Below, one piece after another: positions 1 to 12,661 of a DNA stretch of 64,000 bases. The stretch is from Tipula vernalis (taxonomy: Eukaryota > Arthropoda > Insecta > Diptera > Tipulidae). The notes beneath the pieces were generated by a model that was not told where the DNA came from, did no database searches, and saw only the letters and a list, made by a program, of their open reading frames with translations. Each line of letters starts with the position of its first letter. Within the stretch, counting starts at the first letter, position 1. Made by a program: the position numbers and the translations under genes. The stretch is taken from assembly GCA_958295665.1 (NCBI GenBank), contig OY282558.1, forward strand, positions 331,673,106 through 331,737,105, in the 5' to 3' direction.

Positions 1-217
1 ACATTGCATTGCTTCATGCCAACCCGTAGTGCTGACATGAAAGGTGGGTCGGCCCATGGATTCTGCACTCTCAACAGGGGGTCATAGATGTGTTCATCTT
101 CATCACCGATCGCAATCAGATGATGAAAAATCCCTTTTGCATCCCGCCCCTATAGGGATTCGAACCCGGTACCTCCCGATCCAACCGCCGCAGCTTTAAC
201 CACTGCGCCGTTTGCTC
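1..217 (-). mobile_element. tRNA-derived SINE, copy 1 (5' part)
   Basis: Read on the minus strand, the element starts GAGCAAACGGCGCAGTGG, which resembles a Pol III A box. About 40 bases further in is GGTTCGAATCC, a perfect Pol III B box. The same 217 bases recur at 51276-51492 without a length change and with about five substitutions by eye. The 3' part lies off the left edge of the window. The tRNA-like head fused to an unrelated body is the hallmark of a SINE. It abuts a tandem satellite at its 5' end. Confidence 0.85.
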
Positions 218-1330
218 AAAAAATACCCTTTACAATATGAAATTTGTGAATAAAATGATTTGAATTGAAAAGCTTCGATAAGTGAAAGCTCTTAAAACTA
301 AAAGTTCTTGACATTTCTTACAAATACATGATTTATGCTCAGAAAACATTTTAATGAAAGACAGAATTTTGGAAAGGCACAAAAATCATCGCGAAAGTGT
401 AAATAAATTATCAAGCTTAAAGTCCATTGAAAACAAATACTTTGAAGGTCAATTGTTTACATTGAGTACAAATATTCTAAATCCTAAAAAAAATTCCGTC
501 ATCCCTTGCAATATCAAATTTCGAAGTAAAATGGTTTGTTCAAAAAGCTTCGATAAGTGAAAGTTTTTACACCTAAAGCTTTTGACAATTTTTTCAAATA
601 CATAATTTAAGCTCATCAAACATTTGACCAAAAACCTGAAATTATTAAAAAGCTTAAAAATGTTAAGTTCAAATCCAAAAATTATGAATTAATTATCAGG
701 CTTAAAGCTCATTGGAAACAAATATTCCAAATTGATCCCAAAATTCATCGCCTTTTTAAATACCGAATTTCGGAGTAAAACGGTTTGGTTTAGAAAGCTT
801 TTCTAAATGAAAGTTCTTAAAACTAATAGTTCTTCTCGTTTTTCGCAAAACATAATTTTTGCTCATAAAACATTTCAACAAAAACCTGATGAAAAGGCTC
901 ACAAATGTTAAGTTCACACCCGAAAGGTATAATTTAATTATCAAGCTTAAAGCTCATTGAACACAAACATTCTAAATTTATCCTAAAATACTATCTTCCT
1001 TTATAATATCAAATTTTAGAGTTAAATGGTTTGGTTTGAAAAGCTCTTAAAACTAAAAGCTTTTGATGATTGATGATTTACTTTGAGAACAAATATTCTA
1101 AATTTTAGCCAAAATTTCGTCACCCTTTGTAAAATCATATTTCTGAGTAAAATAGTTTGCATACATAAAACATTTTATCAAAAACCTAAAAGTATGAAAA
1201 AGGGTCAACGTTAAATTTAAGTTAAAACCCAAGCTTGTTTAAATTAATTATCAAACTTAAAACTAATTGACAATTTTTTGCAAATACATATTTTATGCTT
1301 ATACAATTTTTTAACAAAACTTACGAATAA
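218..1330. repeat. degenerate tandem satellite, ~245-275 bp unit
   Basis: Recurrent landmarks give the period. A motif like AAAGCTTCGATAAGTGAAAG appears near 269, 541, 793 and 1037 (increasingly decayed). A second one, like AATATCAAATTTCGRAGTAAA followed by TGGTTTG, appears near 232, 510, 758, 1004 and 1128. Units also share a run resembling ATTATCAAGCTTAAAGCTCATTG. The last unit is shortened. Small ORFs in this block are chance products of the repeat. No function can be assigned. Confidence 0.75.
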
Positions 1331-1740
1331 TTCATTATTTGAGAACTTTCGAGAATATTCAAGATACTTTGAAAATTCGATATTTTTGAGATTATTTCGA
1401 AATTCTTGATATTTTTCAAATTATATACGAAATTTGTGCGATATATTTAGAAATCGTCAGAGCATTGAGTTGTAATATGTTTCGTGTCATCTACTCTCAA
1501 AATCAGATACTTTTAATTAATGCGAGACTACAGTAGGAAGAAATAAGTTTTTCACTTAAACCTTTGCTTGTTCGTAGATATAAGAAGCATTGTTAGGGCC
1601 CCAAAAAATATTGCGTTGGGAGGGGTTTGAAATTTGTAGTTACGCCACTGGGGTTTGCAAATGTTTGCAAATTAAAGTTAATTAAATTAAAGTATGTAAA
1701 CAGCTGAAAACCCTAAAGTGTAAACCAGATTTTCAGAAGC
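1331..1740. other. AT-rich spacer
   Basis: No coding frame, TIR pair or tandem structure is recognised. The left part has scattered TTCGA and TTTGAGA words of the kind seen in the low-complexity tract near 25 kb. Confidence 0.4.
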
Positions 1741-2170
1741 GGCTGCCGGCTGGTTTCCATAGCCTTAATTAATTATTTATTTATTATTAACTACTGTAAA
1801 TACGCAATCGGTAAACAAACATACAAAAACAAAAATTAAAAATTAACAATAAACTATAGAAAAAAATTTCATAACGTCATTTCTAAACGAATTTCTTGTC
1901 ATGTTAAAATCGAAAACATCGTAAACTGAATTAAAAAATCACAACATTCTCAAGACTTGTTCCGAAAGTGCAACGGAATGGCGGCACGTACAGCGTAAGG
2001 GAGTGTAGATAGTGAAAGGAGCAAGTAACTCGTCACAATCTATTCGGGAAGTTAGAACATCATGAACAAAGATATCAGATGCAAAGTCTCGTCGGTGATC
2101 CAATCATTATAGCTTTAACCCTTGGCGGTCGAACTGTAATTTCGTTGCTTCCGCGGTCTTACTACGTCGA
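1741..2170 (-). pseudogene. possible LINE 3' remnant
   Basis: The left end (1757-1790) has an ATTTATTTATTATTA run, the position and form of an AAATA-type LINE tail on the minus strand. Upstream on that strand is a GC-richer block. Its broken translation has an arrangement (arginine-rich stretch, then an Asn/Phe-rich end) like the C terminus of the LINE at 57060-58040. There are several stops. The assignment rests on layout more than on clear identity. Confidence 0.3.
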
Positions 2171-3236
2171 AAACGTCTACGTACGGTTTTGAACGTGTTA
2201 AATCGCTTTGGAAAATCTAAAAAATCCATAAACACTCTTGAACCCTTCTAGAAAAAGAACCCATAATTATTTAAGTACAAAAGTTATTTTTTACAATAAA
2301 TCGGTATCTGAGGGAAAACGCTAGGAAAACGTATCTTGGCCTAAATTTCAACAATTAAAAAATGCGCCATAGTAAGAAATAAATAGCATAGGATTCTCAA
2401 AATGGACACCCTAATGTTCAGGAAAAACCGGGGCTTGACCGTTTCTACCGAAAAAAGTATAATTATTTGACCAATTGAAATTGAATAATTTCAACGAGAA
2501 AGAAAGAAATCGAGGATTTTTATGAAAAATATACCGAAGATCATTTTCACTGCAAAAATGTCGTTAGAAGTGTGTCTGATATACATATTGAGTGGGGCTA
2601 GTGATAAACAACTAAATATATTTTTTTATATGATTTTTCGTAGTGACTAATACACCTAAAGGTTGATAATAAAAGTATCTGTGTATTAGCAAAACAAGCA
2701 GGCAGGCGACCAATTTGTGCCTCTGTTGCTCAGGAAATAACTGGCGGAGAGCGGGCAAACGATGCTTGCGGCACCATACTTGTGCTAAGTTTTTTTTTAG
2801 AGAGGGGAGCCAATACGAGTCGAGTTGTGGCTCGTTGAAGGCGACTGTTCGTTCACCGAAAACTGAATTCGTACCTTTAATCGTTAAATAACAGAAAAAC
2901 AACTTTGTATATTTGGAGGAAAACTAGCTAGACCTTTTTTAAAGTACTTGAAAAGACCTTTATAAAATTAGTAAAAGTCGGAGTTATGATGAAAATAAAT
3001 GGTTGTCTCGTTTTTCCCGAGAAAAAATCAGCAATGAAACCAATGGCTTAATCGCAAGAATTGAAATTAAACGATTTGCAACGTACTTTATTTAGGTACT
3101 AACAGTAGGTTCTAGAAGCTTCAACGGGTTAGAATGCCTAGATTTGAAAAAAATTTGATTCAATTTTGAAATGATTTTTGAAATTTTTGAAAAAAAATTT
3201 CTTTTTTCCACAATAACTCAAAAGGAAGACACTTAC
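2171..3236. other. unassigned, with a GC-richer island at 2690-2880
   Basis: An open minus-strand frame of about 96 codons covers 2612-2902 and includes a GC-richer block that stands out from the AT-rich surroundings. It matches no family I recognise. It could be part of an LTR or another repeat. The remainder shows nothing clear. Confidence 0.3.
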
Positions 3237-3447
3237 AAAATGCAAAAGTACAAAAATTAAGTTTTTTTTCGCAAACAACTTTGTTTTCATTTATTTTTCT
3301 AGGATAAAAATTAATTGATATATCACCGTTTAAGGTTCGCATTTGAGTGCGAGGACTACCTTCCCTGAGCCCGTTAAACTCAAAAATCTCAAAAACGAAG
3401 GATTCAAGGAAGTTCAACTTTACAGGCCTTGCAGCCCTGGAAATTTC
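3237..3447 (-). other. possible internal exon (unsupported by homology)
   Basis: On the minus strand an open frame is bounded by an acceptor-like TTTTGCAG before 3447 and a strong donor-like GTAAGT after 3237. The frame (about 70 codons) is rich in Asn, Phe and Lys and matches no family I know. The enclosing open frame runs on past the donor, so splicing is not required to explain it. Chance splice-like signals are common in AT-rich DNA. Confidence 0.2.
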
Positions 3448-6400
3448 CTGCAAAATGTTTATTGGAGCGATGAGACATATTTAAAATTAAGATAGTTATC
3501 GTTAAAAAACCAATTGTAGTTTGCTTTATTCACAATCCTGAACCTTGATTGCTGAACCTTGATTGAAAAGGCTAAAACGTAACAATATGTAATGTATAAT
3601 ACTTAATAATGTTATAATGCGATTTGTATTTCAGAGGCCTGGAAAACACCAATCGACTGATTCATTAGAAAATTTGTAACAAAAAAATGAAACATGAAAT
3701 CCGTAAAGCACATAATAGAAATCACAACGCAGTCTACACTAAAAAGATGAAATTCTTGAATTATATTTCTTGTGTTAAATTCTAACAAGTTCTAAATGTT
3801 TTTGTTGTTGTATTATTGTTGGTAACTTTTTTAGAATATAACACAAGTGAAATGTGAGCGTGTCGAAAAACCTGAAGTTTTCTGGCATGCGGCAGCCTTT
3901 AGGAATATATAGAAATGAATATGGACAATCTAATTAGAATTTAGAAACACATTAAAACCTTTATTTGGATCTTTTCTCCAAATGTTTGGTTATGAAAAAA
4001 ATACCTTTAGATTACTAAACGATAGAAAGTGGCTCCAATCCTGACCCAATTATTTTCTTCCAAAATAAGGTAAAAATTGTTCAATTTTTTGATGGGGTGC
4101 GAACCTGGACAAAACATTCTTCTGAATTTAAAATAATATTTTTTTTTAAACTACAAGCAGCAAAACGTCCAAAGCTGGTGACCAATCCTGACCTAACGAC
4201 GGATAAACCATTCCATTCGTCATTTTTATCAAAATCCTTAGATGGGGTGCTAAAAGCTCGGTGATCAGGTAGAACCTCGCTAAAGAATATTAGAATTCGT
4301 ATTTCATTCAGGTCAAATATGAATCTTATACATTTGAATTTGTATCGTATGTAGGAACGGCTGTCTGTTTACTTTGATTGTATCTATTTTCCGGTGTTCA
4401 CGGCAGTTTTAAGTTTACTGAATATTAATAATTTCGACAATTTTGATCAAAATATACTCAAAGTTAAACTTAATTCTCCCTATACACAGCCTTTGTAAAT
4501 CACCAAATACTAATTTATTAAAATATTAAACCACACACTTTAAAAACCGAAGTAAAGGAAAGCATTTACTTCTTTTTATTCACTCTACCAAGATTACGAT
4601 GTATATATAAAAATTTTTGTTTGCAAGGTGTATTGGTTTGTGTTAAACCGTTTTAATTTTAAATTTGAAAATTTCAGTTACTACGCCTAGGCGTTTCATT
4701 CAAATGGGCGCTTTAAACGAAATTTTTTAGAGATTCTTAAAATATGAAAATTTTTGCCACTTTCGAATAAAACGCTCAGGCGTTATTTTCGGGGAAGACT
4801 GTCTGTTTTAATATGCTTATGGAAAATTTATCGAAATTTTAGAAAAAATTGTTGGAGGCACCTAGGCCAAGGGGATAGAGCCCTTCGAAAATACTACCGA
4901 AACCTGCTAATTTTCTTATGAAATCTCTACGCAAAGTTTAAACCTGGTTGGCTGAATGGTGTAAAAATGTTTTGCATTGGTGTACTCTTTAAAAATGAAA
5001 AAAAATTAAAAGCTTCCAATTAACAGTTAAAAATTTGAATTTCGATTAATTTTCGGAACTGTAATATGCTTATACATTTGATATATTTCGATTTAAGAAC
5101 AAAATCCAAACAAAATATTTTAAGTCTCGAACCATTAATTTTTCACAAATACATTGCCGTAAAAGTCGGAATTGAAAGATGTACGCCACTCAATTTGCTG
5201 CACCAATAATAATAGCGACGAAGCAAAATGGAGCGCTTAAAAATTGTGGTGATTTTAAAAGCACAACTAATCTACAACTCATTAGGCATTGACATCTGGT
5301 ACCCATAAGATAGAAGAACTTTTCCATATAAGTAATACAAGATGTTTAAATTCAGCACGTTAAAAGCAGGATTAAAATTCAATTGGTGTACTTCAACAGG
5401 AGTTTTTATTTTAAATATAAACATAAATACATCAAGGCGCACTTGAATACAATTTCTCAAGTGAATTGAATAAAATCAAGAAAAAATAATTTGTTGGGTT
5501 TACCACAATGCTTGCTTGTCACCACATTTTTTGATTTTGCTCCCGGAGTAAAACACACAAAATTTTGTAAGTGTCCTACTCTCGGAATGAAGGTGCGTTC
5601 TCTTTAAGTATCCACATACCTAGAAGACTCAATGAGGAAGACTGAGTACTGCTAATTCGTTGGATAGAGATCGGCCTACTGTGCCTTGTTGTCAGTGTTA
5701 ATTCCTAATTGATTTGTAGGAAGGTGCGTCCCCAGGAAGTAAATATTGAGTATGTGCATGTGAGACAGAACTCCCATACCAAAAGACCATCATGATACAG
5801 GTAATTGAGTTCTGTTTTAATAGAAATGTTCTTCATTATGTTTACCTTCTTGCTTTACATAATCGGAGAAGTTGGCGTAAAAACTGCCTAGATGAGACGT
5901 AGATTTACAGATGAACTATAAAGTATGCGTGCAAAATTTGAAAACAATCGCTCGAGTTGACCAAGAGCTTTTGTGGAACCCAAATAATTATAAACATACT
6001 TTTCTTCTTTATATGTACAGATAGATAGATAGATAGATACTATCACTTATGAATATTTTGGATGCGGTACTTTATCAGTGTTGTGTGAGCGCAATTGAAA
6101 AATCAAAATAGCTTGTAATTTTTTTCTTGAAACAAGCATCTTAAACTCAATGAAAAATAGCTTTGCTAGAATATCTAATCCGGAGCCGTAAATCTAAACA
6201 ATTTTTCTTAAATTAAAGCCTCACAATTTTAGTTAATCAACTACAACTGCAGCTGCCCAATTAAAGTTGAAAAGTTCAACAACTTTCTCGTACACATGTG
6301 TGAAGAATTAATTATCTATAACAGAAGATTTGCCCAGCATTTTTATTGAAATAACTAAAGTTGCTCGGTAAAAAAAACGAGATATGCGCAGGTCCCCATT

Positions 6401-7571
6401 CCTCACAGTAAATTTCTGTCGAGGTCACAATAAATTTCAAGTCGAGTTAATCAACTAAAACTGAAAACGTTTACGCTTTTCAACATTAATTAAAGTTATT
6501 ATTTCTGTGATTTATGTAGGAATTCGCAATTCCTTCGATTAGCAAAAAACCAAATTAAATTAGAGAAAAACGAATGAGATCGAAGAGACAAATTCTGTTT
6601 GTGCAAAAGTTGTGCATCTTAAAATTTAATAAATTGAAATAGTTTAAAAGAAATATACAATCGTTTTATTGAGAAGGGGCTAACAATCGAAAAATATTGG
6701 TGATTAAGACTGTTATAAGTAAAGTTTTAATCGAATTTTGCGATAAGTATTTCACACGTGCAAATGTCGAAATTTTGATATCGTTTATCATACATTTTAA
6801 ATGAGATTTGTTAATTAAAAATTTTATTTTAATTACTTTTTTATCGGAGCCCTACCTAGGTCAAGTGTTTTTTTTTGTAGTACGTAAGAATAATAATAAG
6901 TTTTGAGATAAAGTAAAATATTCCGGATTAAGCTTTTTTGCTGTTATTCTCACCATATCTACACGTTTTTGATTATTATAAAACATTTTAAGTGTTTTAA
7001 CTGACTTCTAATTTTCAAAGTTATTTTAAGATACTTCGGCTTATTGATTTTGAAAAAATAATGACATTTCAAATAATGAATCGAACAATTCTCATTGTTA
7101 TTGTTGAGGTATCTAACCAAGTGGGATCGCTAGAGTAATGCAATCCACATCCATTAGCTTTCATTGCTAAAAAAACTTACCACTAGAATAACCCCTCACT
7201 ACACTGCTTATTTACATCTGGTGGTTTAGCATTGACATTACTTGAAGTTCATATTACTATGTGTGATATTGCTGGTCAAAATAATGGTATGCTTAGAAAA
7301 TGAAAAGAATATGGTATCTTTGGGGTTATTACTTGAAAGTTGAAATATAGGTATATCACAAGTTCTATGCCAGCTTTTCAACCAATAAAATGTTCACTAA
7401 ACATTTTATGCTTTTACTAGTTCAAGTTTATACTTTAGTTGTTTTATACTTATCTTTTTCTCCTTTAAACACTAAAAGCATTAATATCTTATCATAATTG
7501 TAAAACAAGAAATATTAAAGGTTTTCTTTTGCATGCAAGTGAATTTGAAAAAAAAATCCGTGCAATCTTAC
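3448..7571. other. unassigned AT-rich region
   Basis: No recognised transposase, RT or host coding sequence. A short (GATA)n-type run lies at 6019-6043. A minus-strand frame of 62 codons at 5272-5460 has no recognisable identity. Nothing else stands out. Confidence 0.4.
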
Positions 7572-7659
7572 CTTAATGCAATTTACAATATTTAGGGTAC
7601 ATATGCCGCTGAAAGAAATTAAGCTTCCCATGAATAATACCAACCTGATGAATCATGAT
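7572..7659 (-). other. candidate 88 bp exon
   Basis: On the minus strand this block is preceded by a pyrimidine tract and CAG, and followed by AAG then GTAAGA, a near-consensus donor. Only the frame starting on the first base stays open; it gives 28 codons and then TAA, one base before the donor. It could therefore be a terminal coding exon, a non-coding exon or a coincidence. The protein sequence is not recognised. Confidence 0.3.
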
Positions 7660-9194
7660 CTGTAAAAAAAAAAATATTTAGTTAGTTGAAATGATGAAAT
7701 GAAGTTGTTGCTTAGTTTTGGCATAAATACGTCTTTAGCTTCGGTCTAATGGAAGTTCTCTACAAAAAGTCTATGTCCGAAAGAACAATATGTATGTCAG
7801 AATTTCATTAATAACCCAAAAACTAAAATGATAGCGAGAGGTTACAACCGGTTTGCATCAAAGTCTTTGCATTATTCAGTAAACGGGGAAAGCAGCCGCA
7901 GTTTTGAGTGAATTTGGCCCACTTTGAGGTGTTGTTTAATTTGTCTAGCCGTTCTTATATAACAATATTTGTAATTAACTGTACAAAGAGACTGAAGAAT
8001 AGTTATAAAACTGATTAAACCAAATTTGTGAACTAAATGACCAAAGAGGTTTTCGCGAATTGCGTGGTACTAAAATCACACCTACAGAACGTAAGAGGCG
8101 CATTACATGCAAAGGAAGAAATTTTAAAGTCAGATCTCTATTGATGATTGTTAAGGCTTTCAAGGCTAAGTAAAACATTGCGGCCGTATCCCGAACAGAG
8201 GCAACCTATATTCCATAGATTATGGCCTTAGATGATGACTTTTAAAGCGTAAATTTGTATAAACCATTTTTTTGAAATTTTGTTTAATCATATATCTTAC
8301 TCAGCATTTTTGCCACGCAGTCGAACACAATTTTGAACTAATGCCAAATAAATACCAACAACAAATCTATTTTTCGTTCTTGCTTCTGCTTCTATTTAAT
8401 GAATTACTTTATCTCTATATGTATTTACAAAAAAAAAAAAAAAACTAAAGTGATTTTTGTTATTTTCTAAATTGTAATTTGGCAAATAACCGATTATTTT
8501 GTGTTTTACCGCGCGTTTCCCTTTCAAAAATATAACTAGGTCAAATTTAATATGCCAAGTTTTCAGCACCTGTAAATTATTAAAACGTATCTACTATTTA
8601 TTTGCAAGGTGTGCATTTTCTTAATAATGTGACGGCACTGAAATTTTGTTTTGATAAAGCAGCATTATTTGATTAATGAATTTATTTTCTTATTCGGTTT
8701 TGTTGTTTGAAAATTTATTTTTATTCACACCGGCAAAAATAAATTCTAGACACTATAGATTCAGCCACAATTATTTGTATCAAAATTAAATTTGTTCTAT
8801 TATCGTCGAATCAGAGGAAGTGAATCCACCATTTATACAAATACTTCTTGCTTTAAATAATAAATTTTCGCACAAAATTTTGTAAAAACTTATTCTTCAT
8901 GCTATTGCTGCAAAATAAAACATCACAGCTGGAAACCAATGTGTGTAAAATTGGCATAAAATTCATCCCAAAAAAAACGCAGTGGTAACACTAATATACA
9001 ATTTTTCTTCATATTTAAGTGCCAGCTCAACATGTAAGCCCAAAAAAATTATTTTCTTCATAATAATATTTATAATGTGCAGCCCCAAAAGAATACTGTC
9101 ATGATAGCAAACTTTATCACAACAGATTCTCAGCCAAAAATAAAACTATTATGGGAAAGGAAACATACTCGTATAAGGAGAACTTTTTAAATGT
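7660..9194. other. unassigned AT-rich region
   Basis: Contains an A-rich run near 8431-8445 and a 67-codon minus-strand frame at 7975-8178 of unknown nature. No family-level signal seen. Confidence 0.4.
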
Positions 9195-9615
9195 TCGCAA
9201 TTCAACCGAGTATTTTCTCAAGTCCCATATTATAGTCACCAATTTGGCGATGATTTTTTGTTAGACGTATCAATTGCCAGTACTCTGGAATTTTTTCAAA
9301 AGTTTGACATTGGAATAGCATAGTCAAATATGGCCACAAAACTTCGTGAGTCGTTTTATTGGTTACAATCTCAAGATGATTTTCTGTTAGACGTATCAAT
9401 TGTCAGTATTCCGAATTTTTTTTTTCAGAATTTTGGCATTGGGTGGCATAGTCAAATATGGTAGTAAATACCGTCAATCGTATTTAATTTGATTTTTGGA
9501 ATTCAACTGAGTATTTTATCAAATCCTATATTGAAGTACCAATTTAGACCTATCAGTTGCCAGTGTCCTGAAATTTTTTTCAGAATATTATCTTGGGGAA
9601 CCCATGGTCAAATAA
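9195..9615. repeat. short tandem repeat, three diverged units
   Basis: The block with AGACGTATCAATTGCCAGT and a downstream GTCAAATATGG recurs near 9262/9322, 9389/9451 and 9545/9610, spaced about 130-160 bases. A flanking motif like TTCAACCGAGTATTTT recurs near 9204 and 9502. This is a local duplication just upstream of the LINE and does not code. Confidence 0.6.
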
Positions 9616-9865
9616 GGCGAAAAATTTGGAAAAGGAACTGCGAAAATTAAATTAAATACTACTCGCAAGGATTTGGTCTAATACAAAATCATATGGAGAT
9701 TGCCAACAATACAGGACTGGAAAGTGCCATAAATATGGACATCCAGCTCTCAATCAAGTGATCAGCATTGTAATTTAGTGGTTTTTTTTTATTCTAAAAT
9801 GTGTCAATAAACTTTAACAAAAATCTTACATTTTAAATCAGTGCTATAAACATAAAACTTTAAAA

Positions 9866-10668
9866 ATGGTTAACTGTGATAAGTGTCGTAAAATTATATC
9901 ATCCAACAAAACACAACACCAGTGTCTTGAATGCAAGCTTTATTACCATCCGAACTGTGATGATTTTCTTAAAAATATTCTCACTGGCAGCGAATCAAGC
10001 AATATAACTTAAAATGTGGATTCTGCACTGGTTCCGGCGGTTGATGATGCTACCAATTCCAATTTGACTTTATTAAAAGACGAAATTTTGTTAATGCAGC
10101 ACAAACAGCAGGAAACGGCTAACTCTCTATCCGAGCTATATTCGGTAACCTGAAGGTTTAATAGGACGCTCTTTTAGAGCCGCTGTGTAAAACAGTGAAA
10201 CAAGTTTGGAGGCCCAAATTGAAGTGAACTCTTCAATTCAAGATGATAACATAAAAATTAAAGCGCAATTGTCTGTAGGGCCAGACAAATGCAATTTTTT
10301 GGAGCGGCAATTAAACGGTACCAAACTGTTTATGGTCTGGTGTACTTCTGAAATTTGATTATAGTAGTTAACAAATAAACCAGTTGTTCTTGATTGGAAC
10401 ACCCGTATTTTACATCAACAATTTTTAACCACTACAAAATTAAACCGCAGTACTTATTTTAATAACCGACTATTTGTCACCGGCAATGAACATTTTGCTA
10501 TATGAAACCAAGAAATTACTGCAATCAGCAATGTTTAACTTTAAATTTGTTTGGCCCAATCGTGGTGTTATATACGCAAAGAAGAATGAGAATAGTAACG
10601 ATTTAGTTTTATTTAACTTTTGCATTATAAATATTATTTTTGGATTATTTTCTATATTAATTGATTAA
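9866..10668 (+). pseudogene. LINE ORF1 remnant with zinc-knuckle/PHD-like motif
   Basis: Opens with MVNCDKCRKI; the first 31 residues hold C-x2-C, C-x2-C and H-x2-C, as in the zinc motif of ORF1 proteins of CR1/Jockey-type LINEs. The frame stops after 48 codons. Later pieces include a coiled-coil-like stretch near 10090-10320. A C-terminal segment at about 10474-10640 has the FKFVWPNRGVIYAKK pattern, which matches the typical end of such ORF1 proteins (a residue-rich helix followed by a W-x-R/N-x-G-x-I turn). ORF1 proteins bind element RNA. At least three disruptions make this copy inactive. Confidence 0.75.
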
Positions 10669-10779
10669 ATTTTTTTTTTTTCTTTTTCTTTTTATCTTTT
10701 AGTAGTTTTTGGCTAACTCTGATTTTGGCAAGCAGACACTTTTGGCAATTGCTGTTCTTTTCGCTATGGAAATATACTA

Positions 10780-11260
10780 CCAAAAATTGTCGAGGACTGA
10801 AATCTAAATTAATGAATTTTAAATTGAATTTGCTGGCCAACGATTATGATGTTGTTTGTTTGACCGAAACATGATTAAAGGATTCGATCGGTGATAGAGA
10901 AATTGTGGATGATCGATATTATGTAGTTCGCAAAGACCGGGATCTGGCTCTCACCAATTTATCAGATGGGGGCGGATCACTGATAGCTATTAAAAAATCA
11001 TTAGTCTTACTAGTTTTTTTGATGAGCTTGGTTGAAAGTTAATCTGCTTAATGGGAAAATTTTAATTATATGCTTAGTATATTTTTCAGCCAACTCTAAA
11101 TTATCCAAATATGAAAACTATAAATTTTTCTGTGATAACCTCTCGAATTGTATCCTAAATGCACCTGACAACTATAAGTTTTCCATTGTTGGTGACTTCA
11201 ATCTGCCATGAATAACATGGGTCGAGAATAGTAATGAACTTAGATTTTGTTCGAATTAGA
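10780..11260 (+). pseudogene. LINE ORF2 endonuclease remnant
   Basis: In one frame from about 10775 the translation gives YYQNCRGLKSKL, then DYDVVCLTET, then a GGGSLIAIK block. These are the N, E and strand motifs of an apurinic-like endonuclease that nicks target DNA for LINE insertion. A later FSIVGDFNLP segment near 11179 supplies the GDFN motif. In-frame stops after CLTET and after DFNLP and a missing C-terminal half show loss of function. Confidence 0.8.
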
Positions 11261-11599
11261 GAACAACTGTCTGTCCATGATTGGGAGTCGCAGTTTGCCA
11301 ATACTAATCGTGATGTTCATAGCACTGTTAACGAATTGTACTCAACAATTAGCATTTATCTAGAACCTAAGTCTTCGTTAAACAATTCTTGCTTTAAGCT
11401 TCCATATTGATATTCTTCAAAACTACGATACTTAATTAATCAAAAACATAAATCTCATTCGATCAACCGGATATACCTACAAAAATTACAATTACCATGT
11501 AATTTTCTCAATCTTACGGAAATTGGTTAAAAAGGAAATTCGCATTTGTTATTATCAATATTTAAGAGCTATCAAGAGAAATCAAACATAACCAAGTAG

Positions 11600-12010
11600 T
11601 TTTGGACTTTCACTAATTCCATTATGTACTTACATATCAGATTACCCGGTTATTCTCCCTCTATCCGACTTTGCAGTATTAGTTTGTACTTTGAATCAGT
11701 TTATACACCTAGTTCTGCTTCCAATAGCGGCTTTCTAAATGTACCCAATACTAATTGGGTATCTAATGCCATTTCCTTTTTTTACAGTGGAAGATGTACT
11801 AAATGTATTAGGTTCGGTTGACGTAAACAAGGGTGCGGGTTCTGATAACTTATCGAATTATTTTGTCTTTCAGCTAAGAGAACAACTAGCTACACACTTA
11901 GTACCTATATATATATATTTAAATTATCATTAAATTCTGATATTTTCCCTTCTGGGTGGAATTTGGCACTTTTGGTACCAAATTTCAAAAAAGGTGATTA
12001 GAAATAATTT
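11600..12010 (+). pseudogene. LINE RT N-terminal part
   Basis: Two overlapping frames (11624-11821 and 11739-11933) encode a FESVYTPSSA block and then VEDVLNVLGSVDVNKGAGSD, matching the pre-RT region of CR1/Jockey elements. This is followed by LLVPNFKKGD near 11970, the strand before the YRPIS motif. The reading frame then runs into the 12011-12661 insertion and resumes beyond it. Confidence 0.75.
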
Positions 12011-12661
12011 GCTACTGCCAAGTACTTGTGAGTAGATGTTCAATGGAACGCAAATTTTTGTGACAGTAGTAAAACATAACCTCAATTTAAATAAAACTGC
12101 TAGATTGTAATAAAAAATACGTTGTTTTATTAATAATAATTAATAATAATAAGTAATTAAAACATTAAACAACAAAATAATTAAATTATTTTTACGATAT
12201 AACAATTGCGCGTCGTATCACAAACATAAACAAATTTTTTTTTGTTTTTAACCCTAATCGAACCAACATATTTGTGTTATGTCAGTAAATTCAAATTCTA
12301 ATCAAATAATTTACTAAATGTCTGCAGAGAATGAGCAGATCTAAAGTACGAGTACGTTATATGGAAATGTTTCAAAATAAAATACATACAAGTTTATAAC
12401 TAAATTAATATTATTTTGAAAATCGATGCATTTATCAAACGAGAAAAAACCACACTTTGGTTGGATTAGGGTTAAAAAATTACATTTCACAGAACCAAAA
12501 TTGGTATAGAGCCATCTATTAGAATTTTTTAAACTAAAATCCCTCTGTCGTTAATTATATGCGTAACTACTTCTAACAACTAAACCATCACTTGAGCATG
12601 AGTAGTTGCAAGTAGATACAAGTACTTGTGAGTAGTTTGCTAACGCCAATGGAACACGCTT
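12011..12661. mobile_element. non-autonomous insertion with terminal direct repeats
   Basis: This block interrupts the LINE RT frame between the FKKGD motif and the ENYRPIS equivalent. Both ends carry the same ~35 bp sequence in direct orientation: AGTACTTGTGAGTAG, then a variable spacer, then CAATGGAAC. The core CAAGTACTTG is itself palindromic, and the left end folds as CTACT...AGTAG. It has no coding capacity. It may be a MITE-like or Helitron-like family; the class is uncertain. Confidence 0.6.
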
